A stretch of 64,000 bases of DNA. It comes from Candidatus Altimarinota bacterium (GTDB lineage: Bacteria > Patescibacteriota > Gracilibacteria > UBA1369 > LOWO2-01-FULL-3). The position numbers and the translations under genes were made by a program. Numbering within the stretch: position 1 is the stretch's first letter; the number at the start of each line of letters is the position of its first letter. Shown piece by piece: positions 26,274 to 35,521 of this stretch. The stretch spans positions 11,289 through 75,288 of the forward strand of contig JALNWA010000004.1 of NCBI GenBank assembly GCA_023231115.1. Reading direction: 5' to 3'. The notes beneath the pieces were generated by a model. The model was given only the letters and a program-made list of their open reading frames with translations. It ran no database searches and was not told the DNA's origin.

Positions 26274-27683
26274 TTAGAATTCAACATTTACATTGTCCAC
26301 ATGGATATGGGCATCTTCGGTATAGAAACCTATATTCCCTGAAGAATAAGGTCTTTCCGTGTCTGTAAAAGAAGTAATTTGCGAACCATTCACCCAAACG
26401 GTTATTTTGTTTGAAGCATCCTGCTCAATTTTCACGTCATACCACTGCCCTATCGGGAAAAGAACATCAGAGCCAGTCGCAAGAAAACGCTGTCCTCCGG
26501 CATATTCCGGATCACGTTTTCCCAACTCCCAACCATTTGGTTTTGGAATAAAATAATAGAAATGATCATTGTCGGTATAATTCCAAACAACCCAAGCAAC
26601 CTCCCACGCATTTGGAGATGAACCGGTACGAAGTTGTTGGACAGTAAAAATTTTAGACTGAAACTGAATTGCCCCGTCATACAAAGGACCGGTAACCAAA
26701 CTTGCATGAGTGCTTCCCGCAGAATCAGCCACTTTCGGAGACAAATGAAGCAATTTATTGCTTCCCTCAGCCTCAATTCCAACGGTCCCATAACCTGCAA
26801 ACTCAACACCCCATGAACCAAAAGTTCCACCATCATCATAATTCGCAACAGAATATCCTGAGAAATCATCACTAAAGGAAGTGCTGTCAACAATCGGTGG
26901 ATCAACTACCGGAGGATCAACTACAGGTGGATTATCAGGAGTATCGTCAATTGGAACATCAGGAGTGTCAGGCGTAACAGGAGTATCCGGCGTATCGACA
27001 GTATTGTTGTCATCCGGAGTTATGTCGGTTGTATCATCTGTTTCATCATCAGGCACATAAACTTCTATACCCATCGCACGAACAATCATCTTCGACATCT
27101 CCGCTCTGTTAATATAATTATATGGCTTAAAAAGGCCAGAATCATATCCTTCAACAATTGATAAATTATAAACAGTTTCGACAGAATCATAGAACCAATC
27201 CGTAGATTTAACATCAACAAAATTCGCATTTCCACTCAAATCTTTTTCAAATTCAAAAGCCCGAATTATCATCGCCGCAAATTCAGCCCTGCTGACAGCC
27301 CTGCTTGGTCCATAAGTAGAATCTTCATAACCAGAAATAATACCAAGCGATTTCGCCATTTCAATATAAGGATAAGCCCACGAATATTTTGGAACATCTT
27401 TAAATGAAGGAATAGCAGAAACAACCAATTCAGCATCAGTATAACCGACAGCTTTCACGACAATTTTAGCCGCCATTTCTCTGGTGACATTGGCAGAAGG
27501 GTCAAAAGCAGGCTTGAGTCCGTCAATAACCCCAACGGCAACCAAATCTTGAACATACGCATAATACCAATCGCTTGTTTTAACATCCGAGAATGAATCA
27601 GCAAAAACAACGGAATTCATCGAAACAAAGGCAAAAACCACAAGCCCTGTAATAAATTTTCGAGATGTATAAATATCAAACAT
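26274..27683 (-). CDS. SLH-domain surface protein with LamG-like C-terminal domain
   Basis: 469 residues. A signal peptide spans about 1-28 (ending VVFADSFSD). Three S-layer homology domains follow, each with an FxDV...WYYxY start and a G..DGL/GYEDSTYGP middle (about 30-215). A Thr/Asp/Pro-rich linker of about 50 residues leads to a C-terminal concanavalin-like domain (VTGPLYDGAIQFQSKIFTVQ, then GQWYDVKIEQDASNKITVWV), as in LamG/DUF1080 carbohydrate-binding folds. It should be held on the cell wall polymer by the SLH domains and display a glycan-binding module. A lipoprotein gene lies just upstream. Confidence 0.9.
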   Translation of the reverse strand: MFDIYTSRKFITGLVVFAFVSMNSVVFADSFSDVKTSDWYYAYVQDLVAVGVIDGLKPAFDPSANVTREMAAKIVVKAVGYTDAELVVSAIPSFKDVPKYSWAYPYIEMAKSLGIISGYEDSTYGPSRAVSRAEFAAMIIRAFEFEKDLSGNANFVDVKSTDWFYDSVETVYNLSIVEGYDSGLFKPYNYINRAEMSKMIVRAMGIEVYVPDDETDDTTDITPDDNNTVDTPDTPVTPDTPDVPIDDTPDNPPVVDPPVVDPPIVDSTSFSDDFSGYSVANYDDGGTFGSWGVEFAGYGTVGIEAEGSNKLLHLSPKVADSAGSTHASLVTGPLYDGAIQFQSKIFTVQQLRTGSSPNAWEVAWVVWNYTDNDHFYYFIPKPNGWELGKRDPEYAGGQRFLATGSDVLFPIGQWYDVKIEQDASNKITVWVNGSQITSFTDTERPYSSGNIGFYTEDAHIHVDNVNVEF

Positions 27684-27686
27684 TTT

Positions 27687-28265
27687 TTACTCTGCTACAC
27701 TACCTGAATACCAAACATCCACTCTAACCAATTTTGAATATGAATCAGAACTGATATTTACACTGACTTCAAGCCCATCAGAACCCGTCACCCCATAAGA
27801 CGCTCCACTACCTTCACTTGATTGAGATGTAATTTTCCATGGAGCTTGTGAAAATAAATTTTTATAGAAATCTTTAACCGTTTTAACAGTTTCTGTTGTT
27901 TGAATTGTAATACTTTGATTTACATACCCCTCACTTCCATCATCAGAAGCTGATGTGATTTTTCCTTTGCCGTAAACCAAACCTGCAGGAAATCCGCTTG
28001 GGGCATCAACTGATTCAGCCTTATCAAATTCTTGAAGTTCCATTTTTGAACCGAATTCAGCATATGTTTCCATCATTTTTGCAACATCTTCAGGATTGTT
28101 TGGATCATAATCTTTGGCAATTTCTTGTTGAACCTCTGCCAACTCTTTATAATTTTCAATTGCTTCTTTTGTTATCGTTTCATCTGATTTTTCCTTTGAG
28201 CCGCATCCCAAAAAAGACAGGGAAATAGCCACCACCATCATTAAGGCAATGAAATTCTTTTTCAT
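27687..28265 (-). CDS. Lipoprotein of unknown function
   Basis: 192 residues from the ATG at 28265; the upstream in-frame extension to 28343 is not signal-like. The signal MKKNFIALMMVVAISLSFLG ends in a lipobox (SFLG followed by Cys). The mature part has a helical segment rich in Glu/Lys and a C-terminal strand-rich part with QTTETVKTVKDFYKNLFSQA and APWKITSQSSEG. It lies 3 bases upstream of the SLH protein gene, so the two are probably co-transcribed and act together at the surface. Confidence 0.85.
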   Translation of the reverse strand: MKKNFIALMMVVAISLSFLGCGSKEKSDETITKEAIENYKELAEVQQEIAKDYDPNNPEDVAKMMETYAEFGSKMELQEFDKAESVDAPSGFPAGLVYGKGKITSASDDGSEGYVNQSITIQTTETVKTVKDFYKNLFSQAPWKITSQSSEGSGASYGVTGSDGLEVSVNISSDSYSKLVRVDVWYSGSVAE

Positions 28266-28393
28266 ATTTTTTATTTTATAAAATAATATATATATATAAG
28301 GATACCAAATAAAGGAGGGTTTTAGCAAATTATTTGCAATCACATAATAATTATAGGAAAATTAACTGTTAGGATATCAATAACCTCATTCTG

Positions 28394-31111
28394 ATGCATA
28401 AAAAAATTTACATTCCAATAATTATTATTACCGGAATTTTAGCGGCCGCATTTTTTTTATATCTTCCAAATGCAAAAAATTATTTCACAAGCGTCGTTTC
28501 GACTGACACAGATGCGGAAACTAAAGTGGCGGCATTTTCGGATGTGAATTCGAGTAATCAATTTTTCGATGCCGTGAATTTTGTAAAATCACAAAACTTT
28601 GTAAACGGATATGATGACGGAACTTACAAACCAAGTAGCCAAATAAATCGCGCAGAATTTGTAAAAATTATTATCGGCGCAATTTTCACGGAAAATGAAA
28701 TTTCACAATGCACACCAACAAAAACTTTTTCCGATGTAAACGAAAACGATTGGTTTTACAAATATGTTTGCACGGCCTCAAATAACGGAATTGTCGGAGG
28801 TTACGCAGATGGCTCATTCAAGCCCGCAAATTACATAAATTTTTCCGAGGCTTCAAAAATTATTGTAAATGCTTTCGGTTACCAAACTTCACCGAGTGAA
28901 CTTTGGTACCAATCATTTATTGAAAAACTGGAAGAATTAAAAGCAATTCCAACAACCATTTGTTCAGTTTCAAAAAACATTTCACGCGGAGAAATGGCGG
29001 AAATGATTTACAGATTAAAAGAAAAAATCACAAATAAAAGTTCCAGAAATTTTTTCACAGGTGACGTAAAAACAGTTGCATCAACAACATTCGTAAAATC
29101 ATATAGACTAAAAGAAAATTCAGACACATTTGGTATAGTTGAAACTTCAGACGGCGGATACGCATTGACAGGCAATACTTGGACACCAACAGAACTATGC
29201 GGTTACAGTATGTTCTTCATCAAAACAGACAACTCAGGGGACAAACAATGGAATAAACTTTTCCACAATTGCAGTTCTGAAGGTTATGCAATTACTCAAT
29301 TAACAGACGGCAATCTAGTAGCCGCCGGACAAGTCAGCGGCGAATTTAGAACAGACGAAGAACAAGCGGAACTTGAAGGACAAGGAGATAATTTCTTGGT
29401 TAAACTTGATAATAACGGAAATAATATTTGGACAAGAACAGTAAGTCAACAAAGCACGGATCGTCCAGCGAAACTTTTACCGACATCAAACGGCGGATTT
29501 ACAATGTCGGGATCGACAGGAACACTTGTCGGACAATTCGATGTCGCGGACATTCAAGATGTTTTGGAACTTGGAAATTTTGATGCTGACGGCGAGACAA
29601 ATTGGTTCAAAAAAATCGAAGGTGACGAAAACATGATGACCTCCGCGAACAAAACAAAAGACGGCGGATATATCATGATTGCGAATGTAAAACTCGTTGA
29701 AGAAAATGACCAAAAAGTCCCCGCTCTAGTAAAATTAAAATCAAACGGAACATTCGATTGGGCTACAGGACTTGAAAATTTACCGATTGAAATCCCAAAT
29801 TTGATAATAAATCCCGACGGAAAAACTTTCACAGTAGGAACTCCAAACAAAATGCACTTAGCGTTCGGACAATTCATGAACGCTGAACAAACCGACGACG
29901 GCGGATATATTGCGCTCGGAAGTTATTTCTCAGCAATATCGACAGCAGAAATTAACAAAGGAGTTGAAAACGCCTTCGGACAATCAAAATTTGTAGGCGT
30001 AAAAGTCGATTCAAAAGGCAAATTACAATGGGCAAGAACAATTAATATAAAAAAATTCTTGGAAGAAAGTGTAATGAAAAAAACTTCAGACGGCGGATAC
30101 ATAATCATGGGAAATAATTATGTTGGTGGATATATCAACGAAGACGCAATGGCTCAAGCAAAAATATACGAACAAATGATGGAAGATTATTATGCAAAAT
30201 ATCCGGTTATGAGCGAAGAGACTCCGGAATCAAAGAAAGCATTGGACGAAATTTCTGCAGAAATCGAATCATGGCAATCAGGGCTGGGTGTAAGAAATAT
30301 TACATTGGTAAAATTGGATAAAAATTTCAATTATCAATGGGGCAAAAATATCGGCGGAACAAAAGATTTGGACGGTTATGACATAATCCAAACCTCGGAT
30401 TCCGGCTACGCAATCACAGGAACATGGCACACAGGAATTAAAAGAAAAGTTTTAACTTCAATATTAGAATACACAGAAGCCATGATTATGAAATTGGATT
30501 TAAACGGAAATTTGGGCAACGACAACGGACTTGTCGCAGATTTTAGCGACATAGAATTAAGCGATGTAAGTGTGTACGTAGTCGCAAACAAATTAAGTTC
30601 ACCAGAACTTGTCATCGAATATCCGATGGAAAATGTTGTAAGGACAATAAATTTAACAAATAAAGACGGCGTAAAAACAATCGGTTCAGAAACAGCGACC
30701 TATCAAGCGCAAATTTGCAGTGAAACGACAAACACTTTAACAGTAACAGGCGGCACAACCACACCAACAACAAAAACACGCGCGCAAATGAAATACGACG
30801 AAACAGTTGCAATAGAAGCCAAAACAACAAAAGGAATATTGGTAAATGACGAAATAAGTCCAATTTTAAAAGAAGTATTCACAGATGTAAAATTGTGGGA
30901 CGACGACGTAAGCGGATGGGTCGCATACAGATTTAGCAGACTGGTTACGGAAACTGACATAAACAAAGTAATAACAAAATTGGAAGCACTTGGTTACGGA
31001 ATCGACAGCAACGCAAACAAAGATTTCACCGCAACAAAAATCGGATTAACACTAAATTTCCATTTTTATCTCGGCGACACAAACACAGGAAGACTTGATG
31101 TAATGTACTAA
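28394..31111 (+). CDS. SLH-domain protein with repeated DGGY beta-propeller-like modules
   Basis: 905 residues. An N-terminal signal anchor (IPIIIITGILAAAFFLYLP) precedes three SLH domains (about 48-210; FSDVNENDWFYKYVCTASNN is the second). Then come repeated blades with the phrase DGGY or DSGY: ETSDGGYALTGNTW, KTKDGGYIMIANV, QTDDGGYIALGSYF, KTSDGGYIIMGNNYV, QTSDSGYAITGTWH, most with a WxR/K.. strand. This predicts a beta-propeller about 450 residues long. The last 180 residues are a separate unrecognised domain. Likely an envelope-attached adhesin or binding protein. Confidence 0.88.
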   Translation: MHKKIYIPIIIITGILAAAFFLYLPNAKNYFTSVVSTDTDAETKVAAFSDVNSSNQFFDAVNFVKSQNFVNGYDDGTYKPSSQINRAEFVKIIIGAIFTENEISQCTPTKTFSDVNENDWFYKYVCTASNNGIVGGYADGSFKPANYINFSEASKIIVNAFGYQTSPSELWYQSFIEKLEELKAIPTTICSVSKNISRGEMAEMIYRLKEKITNKSSRNFFTGDVKTVASTTFVKSYRLKENSDTFGIVETSDGGYALTGNTWTPTELCGYSMFFIKTDNSGDKQWNKLFHNCSSEGYAITQLTDGNLVAAGQVSGEFRTDEEQAELEGQGDNFLVKLDNNGNNIWTRTVSQQSTDRPAKLLPTSNGGFTMSGSTGTLVGQFDVADIQDVLELGNFDADGETNWFKKIEGDENMMTSANKTKDGGYIMIANVKLVEENDQKVPALVKLKSNGTFDWATGLENLPIEIPNLIINPDGKTFTVGTPNKMHLAFGQFMNAEQTDDGGYIALGSYFSAISTAEINKGVENAFGQSKFVGVKVDSKGKLQWARTINIKKFLEESVMKKTSDGGYIIMGNNYVGGYINEDAMAQAKIYEQMMEDYYAKYPVMSEETPESKKALDEISAEIESWQSGLGVRNITLVKLDKNFNYQWGKNIGGTKDLDGYDIIQTSDSGYAITGTWHTGIKRKVLTSILEYTEAMIMKLDLNGNLGNDNGLVADFSDIELSDVSVYVVANKLSSPELVIEYPMENVVRTINLTNKDGVKTIGSETATYQAQICSETTNTLTVTGGTTTPTTKTRAQMKYDETVAIEAKTTKGILVNDEISPILKEVFTDVKLWDDDVSGWVAYRFSRLVTETDINKVITKLEALGYGIDSNANKDFTATKIGLTLNFHFYLGDTNTGRLDVMY

Positions 31112-31162
31112 TTCACAATTTTTTTGTATAATAATTCTCGTAAACCTCTAACCAAAATTTCT

Positions 31163-32059
31163 ATGAAAAAATATTGGCAAATAAAACCATGGTTGTTTAT
31201 CGTTGTACTTTTAGTATTAGTCATAAGTATCCTTTTCGCATTCGGCAACAATAACAATTCTGGATCAGGCGTGTCCTACGACATGGGAATTTCAGCTCCC
31301 GCTCCTGCAATGGACGTAGACAGCAGAAGCATGCTAAAAAGCGAAAGCGCAGGCAATGGAGCAATGACAACATCCACAACACAGGCAACCGAAAGAATGA
31401 TAATTAAAAATGGAAATCTTTCCCTCGTAGTTGATGATGTAAGAAAATCCTCTGACGATATTATAAAATACACTGAAGAAAAAGGTGGATTTTTGGTATC
31501 AAGCAATGTAAGCAAAGAAGGAATAGACTTAGACGGATACATTACTGTAAGAATCCCCTCCTCACTTTTAGAAAGCACAATGGCTTACATTAAAGAAATG
31601 GGCGAAGTCCAAAATGAACATATTGACGGACAGGATATCACGGAAGAATACACAGATCTCGAATCAAAATTGGGAAATCTTGAAGCAACCGAACAACAAT
31701 TTTTGCAAATCATGAAAAAAGCTGTAAAAGTCGAAGACGTTTTGGCAGTACAAAGAGAACTTGGATACGTTCGCGAAAATATAGAAATAACTAAAGGCAG
31801 AATAAAATATTTAAAAGAAAGCGTGGATTTATCAAGTCTTACAGTTTATTTATCAACAAATCCCGCAACACTTCCTGTCATAAACGAAGAAGATCAATGG
31901 AAACCTCTTGCAATATTGAAAGACGCTTTGCGTTCACTTTTGGATACAGGAAAAACAATAGTAAACGGCATAATCTGGATTGGAGTTTACCTACCGATAA
32001 TCACTATTGTTCTATTTGTTGCATGGTTGATAAGAAGACGAATTCGAAGGAATAAATAA
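31163..32059 (+). CDS. DUF4349-domain membrane protein
   Basis: 298 residues from the ATG at 31163 (a TTG at 31124 is less likely). An N-terminal helix (PWLFIVVLLVLVISILFAFG) is followed by a low-complexity Ser/Ala/Met segment, then the DUF4349 core (RMIIKNGNLSLVVDDVRKSS, with IKYTEEKGGFLVSS and GYITVRIPSSLLESTMAYIK). A helical region (VQRELGYVRENIEITKGRIK) follows, then a second helix and a basic tail (IRRRIRRNK). DUF4349 proteins are envelope proteins with a two-helix topology and no defined role. It ends before a shared bidirectional terminator. Confidence 0.9.
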   Translation: MKKYWQIKPWLFIVVLLVLVISILFAFGNNNNSGSGVSYDMGISAPAPAMDVDSRSMLKSESAGNGAMTTSTTQATERMIIKNGNLSLVVDDVRKSSDDIIKYTEEKGGFLVSSNVSKEGIDLDGYITVRIPSSLLESTMAYIKEMGEVQNEHIDGQDITEEYTDLESKLGNLEATEQQFLQIMKKAVKVEDVLAVQRELGYVRENIEITKGRIKYLKESVDLSSLTVYLSTNPATLPVINEEDQWKPLAILKDALRSLLDTGKTIVNGIIWIGVYLPIITIVLFVAWLIRRRIRRNK

Positions 32060-32073
32060 AACAGATAATCAAT

Positions 32074-32105
32074 AAAAACGGCCCTCAAAAAAGAGAGCCG
32101 TTTTT
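32074..32105. terminator. Bidirectional terminator between convergent genes
   Basis: AAAAACGGC...CTC and GAG...GCCGTTTTT form an inverted repeat with T-runs on both sides, between the DUF4349 gene and the radical SAM gene. Confidence 0.8.
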
Positions 32106-32112
32106 ATGTTTT

Positions 32113-33270
32113 TCACATCGCACTTGCAGGCTGATTTTTTTCACCGTCTTTTGTCCTAAGTCCGATTATTTCACCATTTTCCATGTCATATCCAAACGTT
32201 CCATCCTTCTTCATATGAAATGGATCGATGAAGCTCTTGCCAAGATTTGGCGTACAACACTGCAATCTTGGCAACAATGTCCCCGGCAGACGTTTTACAA
32301 GCTCACGCATTATTTCCATAGATCTCTCAAGTGTCACACATTTTTCCCTCGGAATTCCGCTTTTTATAGGATGAATCAAGTCTTTCGGGAACACACCATG
32401 CTCCGCAAGTTTCGTATACATCTCACGCAAAACATTCGGATCGTCATTAACACCTTTCAAAATCGGATGATTTGTACGAAGCCCAATTCCCATACCTCGA
32501 AAAATCCGCATCACATCAACGAATCCATGCGTTATTTCCCTAGGATGCAAAATCTGAATCGAAATAACCAGCGGATTTAAATGTCGAATAGCCTCAATCA
32601 TTTCAGGATTATTTAATATGGTTGACGGCATAACAACTGGTTCTCTGGTATTAATACTGAAATGAATCGGCGGAACTCCGCGCAATCCCCTTTTTCGATT
32701 TAATTGATCTCTCTGCAAAGCGATTTTTTCTATAAGCGCAGGTTTTACAGTCAATGGTTCCCCTCCACTCATTATAATATCGAAAATATTATCCCCTCCA
32801 ATCGAATCAAGATCTTCGAACGCCTGATTTATCGCTTCATCACTTAATACGCTTATCGTGTCATTAACATTTTTTCTGAAACAATGCGTACATCTTTGGT
32901 GACAAACGGAAGTCACGGTCATTATTACACTGCCTATGTATTTTTGCGTTATGGCAGGCGATTTTGTAACCCTTCTGTTTTCAATTGAAACAAGATGCCC
33001 GACATCATTGTCGGTGGCAATATCGGATTCATCCGGAAGAATAACAGATAAAAGAGGATCATTCAGATCCGCTGGCATCCCTATAACATTTTGAAGATAT
33101 TCCCCTGCAACAGCGAATGGATGCCCTTTCGCGATAGCTTTTCGAGATGCATCTATTCGATCATGGATTTCCGGCATAACAGCTTCCATGTCGTCAGGAT
33201 TACGAATAATCCTTTTTGGACGTGTAGTTGTAATGTTTTCCGGCAATGAATGTATTGATTGTAGTGTCAT
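32113..33270 (-). CDS. KamA-family radical SAM enzyme (lysine 2,3-aminomutase-like)
   Basis: 385 residues. The iron-sulfur motif CHQRCTHC gives C123, C127 and C130 (CX3CX2C), then MSGGEPLTV for SAM binding, and the KamA-type run LRTNHPILKGVNDDPNVLRE. KamA enzymes move an amino group from C2 to C3 of lysine or glutamate using SAM and PLP. The PLP lysine of true aminomutases lies in a C-terminal PGGGGK-like loop; here the corresponding part is TPNLGKSFIDP, so PLP binding and substrate are uncertain. The leader contains a possible transcription attenuator. Confidence 0.85.
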   Translation of the reverse strand: MTLQSIHSLPENITTTRPKRIIRNPDDMEAVMPEIHDRIDASRKAIAKGHPFAVAGEYLQNVIGMPADLNDPLLSVILPDESDIATDNDVGHLVSIENRRVTKSPAITQKYIGSVIMTVTSVCHQRCTHCFRKNVNDTISVLSDEAINQAFEDLDSIGGDNIFDIIMSGGEPLTVKPALIEKIALQRDQLNRKRGLRGVPPIHFSINTREPVVMPSTILNNPEMIEAIRHLNPLVISIQILHPREITHGFVDVMRIFRGMGIGLRTNHPILKGVNDDPNVLREMYTKLAEHGVFPKDLIHPIKSGIPREKCVTLERSMEIMRELVKRLPGTLLPRLQCCTPNLGKSFIDPFHMKKDGTFGYDMENGEIIGLRTKDGEKNQPASAM

Positions 33271-33293
33271 GATTTATTTTAATTAGTAAATAC

Positions 33294-33318
33294 AAAAAAA
33301 ACGCTTCCTTCCGAAGCG
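33294..33318 (-). terminator. Leader terminator upstream of the KamA-family gene
   Basis: Minus strand: CGCTTC, 5-base loop, GAAGCG (33318-33302) and then at least 7 T residues. It lies about 24 bases before the start codon at 33270, where a simple terminator would silence the gene, so it is probably conditional. Confidence 0.65.
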
Positions 33319-33359
33319 CCATATTTATTTATTCAAACATAAAATAGCTAGCTTCGGAA
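33302..33359 (-). promoter_or_regulatory. Mutually exclusive hairpins (attenuator-like) in the KamA leader
   Basis: On the minus strand TTCCGAAGC (33359-33351) is a perfect 9-base complement of GCTTCGGAA (33317-33309), which also supplies the 5' arm and loop of the terminator hairpin at 33294-33318. Pairing with the upstream copy would prevent the terminator. This is the layout of riboswitches and attenuators. No known riboswitch class is recognised in the roughly 150-base leader upstream of it. Confidence 0.5.
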
Positions 33360-33477
33360 AAAGTTATTAAAGTAAAATTTACGCCAGCTCCTATTTATAT
33401 TTTCTAACATAATCATTTTTATGACTTATCTATACTCTATAAACGGTAAAATTTTAAAACTGTTACAAGAAAACTTC

Positions 33478-33505
33478 TTGGCAGTAAAAATTTAGAGAGT
33501 AATAT
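33478..33505 (+). promoter_or_regulatory. Candidate promoter of the permease gene
   Basis: TTGGCA (33478-33483), a 16-base spacer and TAATAT (33500-33505). Transcription would start within a few bases of the ATG at 33515, giving a nearly leaderless mRNA. Confidence 0.4.
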
Positions 33506-33514
33506 ATCACCTAT

Positions 33515-34483
33515 ATGGACATTTTTTACCCGATACAATTACTCGCAGATTTTGTAAGTTATAATTTAGTAGGATTGGCTAAAGGATCATATTTAGCGAA
33601 TACTATAAACTTTTTCATTTACGACGTAATTAAAATCGGCCTACTTCTTTTGATTATAAATTTCGTAATGGCCATCGTGAATTATTATTTCCCGATGGAA
33701 AAAGCCAGAGACATTTTGACAAAAAAACGCTGGTTCGGAATGAATTATTTGATAGCCGCACTTTTGGGCGTAGTTACGCCATTTTGCTCTTGTTCCTCAA
33801 TTCCACTTTTCATTGGATTTACAGGCGCGGGAATTCCATTGGGAATTACATTCGCTTTCCTGATAAGCTCGCCATTAATCAACGAATCATCTCTCTACCT
33901 TTTTCCGGCGATGTTCGGGATGAAAGTCACAATTTTATATAATTTATTTGGACTGACAATCGCCGTCCTTGGCGGAATGTTAATTCAAAGATTAAAACTG
34001 GAAAAATACATTCTGCCCGATCTTCTAAAATTTAAACCAAAATCAAAAGAAGAACTCGGCAAAATTCCTTTAAAATTATTGATAAGATATTTTTTGGAAA
34101 GAGGGATGAGCATAACAAAAAAAATCTTCCCTTATTTAATTCTCGGAGTCGCTGTGGGAGCCATTATTCACGGCTTCGTTCCACAAAGTATAATTGAAAA
34201 TTATTTATCATCAAAGTCTTTGTGGACTGTGCCGTTGGCAGTTTTATTTGGCACCCCGCTTTACGCAAATTCCGTCAGCGTACTACCGATAATGGAAGCG
34301 CTCGCAGGAAAAGGAGTCCCACTGGGCACTGTTTTAGCCTTCATGACGGCAATCGTGACCTTATCTCTTCCCGAAGCAATCATTCTGAAAAAAGTCATGC
34401 GCTGGCAACTCTTGGCAATATTTTTCGGAATTACAATCGTCGGAATTATAATTATGGGCTACTTATTTAACGCTATTTTCTAA
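33515..34483 (+). CDS. ArsP-like permease (DUF318 family)
   Basis: 322 residues, eight to ten membrane helices. The family motif TPFCSCSSIPLFIGFTGAGI is intact, with the paired Cys in the membrane, and a second half with VLFGTPLYANSVSVLPIMEA mirrors it, indicating an internal repeat. Members (PF03773) include ArsP, an exporter of organoarsenicals, and other predicted permeases. The true substrate here is unknown. It faces away from the KamA gene across a 245-bp spacer and overlaps the 3' end of the next gene by 11 bases tail to tail. Confidence 0.92.
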   Translation: MDIFYPIQLLADFVSYNLVGLAKGSYLANTINFFIYDVIKIGLLLLIINFVMAIVNYYFPMEKARDILTKKRWFGMNYLIAALLGVVTPFCSCSSIPLFIGFTGAGIPLGITFAFLISSPLINESSLYLFPAMFGMKVTILYNLFGLTIAVLGGMLIQRLKLEKYILPDLLKFKPKSKEELGKIPLKLLIRYFLERGMSITKKIFPYLILGVAVGAIIHGFVPQSIIENYLSSKSLWTVPLAVLFGTPLYANSVSVLPIMEALAGKGVPLGTVLAFMTAIVTLSLPEAIILKKVMRWQLLAIFFGITIVGIIIMGYLFNAIF

Positions 34484-34700
34484 AAAGTTTTGAAAACTTT
34501 AATTTTGCCACTCCAAATAAATATATAATTTCAAGAATTCCAAGAGTATTTACCACAAGAAGTATCACAAACCACCATGGCTGTCCTTTTCTTCCTGCGT
34601 GCCACAAAGCAAGTCCCTTCCAAAAAAAGCTCCATACGAAACAAAGAATCATAATCCAAAAAAACGAATAAAATCTTTCCTGATAAAAATTGTTCATCAT
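34473..34700 (-). CDS. DUF5652-like small membrane protein
   Basis: 75 residues, two helices. The motif FFWKGLALWHAGRKGQPWWF followed by a second helix (VILLVVNTLGILEIIYLFGV) matches the small membrane proteins called DUF5652, which are common in CPR genomes. It resembles the PLDc_N-type two-helix arrangement. Function unknown. It ends 11 bases into the convergent permease gene and is the last gene before the tRNA-like repeat array. Confidence 0.8.
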   Translation of the reverse strand: MMNNFYQERFYSFFWIMILCFVWSFFWKGLALWHAGRKGQPWWFVILLVVNTLGILEIIYLFGVAKLKFSKLFRK

Positions 34701-34769
34701 ATAGAGATAAGTTTAAAAAATTAACACATTAAATATACACCTTCGATAAATTTTTGGCACGAATTCTTC

Positions 34770-34793
34770 TGGCTAAACGGGTCTAGTACCCTT
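34770..34793 (-). repeat. tRNA-3'-end-like repeat R1 (most degenerate copy)
   Basis: TGGCT, then AAACGGG, then TCTAGTACCCTT. It keeps the TGGCT end and the GGG-TCTAGTA-CCC hairpin of the other copies but lacks about five bases between them. It marks the outer edge of the cassette region. Confidence 0.75.
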
Positions 34794-34822
34794 ACGCCAA
34801 GACTAGACAAACCACAAAAAAC

Positions 34823-35485
34823 ATGCAATATTTCCCCCCTGTAACAAAACACCAAATGCCAGAAACATCAGAAGAAAAACCAAGCATACCGCCAATTTCC
34901 ATAAATCGACGCGAGGCGCTAAATAAAATATTTTCTATAGGTACAGCAATAAGCGCTACCGTCATTGGAGCCATGACCTCAACAGATACTCTCAAAGACA
35001 AAAAAATCAAAGAAAAACCGGCAGACACAAAAAATCCGACAACAGATACAATAGCAAAATTAATAAGAAGACTAAAAACAAAACTAAAACTAAAACACCC
35101 AGGAGCTATTTTTGAAGAACCGGAAACCATGGAGGACTTGGGTTCAGGAACCGTACTTGTTCTATTTAGCGCAAATTGGTGCGGCCAATGCGCATATGCT
35201 GGGGAGTTTTTGCAACGACAGGAAGAACAATTAAAAAAAGTTGGCATAAAACCATACGAATTTTATCAAGATTTAGGAATACAACCTCATAAAGAATGGA
35301 GCCCGCTTGCAGACGATTTGATGAAAAAACATGAAATAGAAAGCATCCCAACAGTATTAATATTTTCATCAGGAAAATTACTTCAAAAATTTGTAGGAAC
35401 AAACTATTGGAAAAAAAACAACATCCCAGAACTACCAACCTGGATAGAAGTTAACATCAAAAACGCAGAGGCAGAGAAAAAGTAA
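34823..35485 (+). CDS. Tat-type exported thioredoxin-like protein
   Basis: 220 residues. Residues 27-50 carry a twin-arginine motif (INRREALNKIF) and a hydrophobic stretch (SIGTAISATVIGAM), as in Tat signal peptides. A charged linker leads to a thioredoxin fold with LVLFSANWCGQCAYAGEF (C121 and C124, CxxC), and a conserved cis-Pro region (ESIPTVLIFSSGK). It is expected to act as a disulfide reductase or oxidase outside the cytoplasmic membrane. First cassette of the repeat array, between R1 and R2. Confidence 0.88.
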   Translation: MQYFPPVTKHQMPETSEEKPSIPPISINRREALNKIFSIGTAISATVIGAMTSTDTLKDKKIKEKPADTKNPTTDTIAKLIRRLKTKLKLKHPGAIFEEPETMEDLGSGTVLVLFSANWCGQCAYAGEFLQRQEEQLKKVGIKPYEFYQDLGIQPHKEWSPLADDLMKKHEIESIPTVLIFSSGKLLQKFVGTNYWKKNNIPELPTWIEVNIKNAEAEKK

Positions 35486-35492
35486 AGCCTTC

Positions 35493-35521
35493 TGGCTGGC
35501 TAGTCGAGTCTAGCCCCCTTT
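35493..35521 (-). repeat. tRNA-3'-end-like repeat R2
   Basis: TGGCTGGCTAGTCGAG, then TCTAGCCCCCTTT. 24 or 25 of 29 bases match R3/R4. It starts 8 bases after the thioredoxin stop and touches the 3' end of the BRO gene. Confidence 0.8.

Noticed and set aside
34156..34165. GGGAGCCATT as another tRNA-Asn-derived repeat
   Set aside because: It lies in the coding sequence of the permease and has no T-arm-like or ACTAG flank; it is a chance match, and it weakens the case for the copy at 48829.
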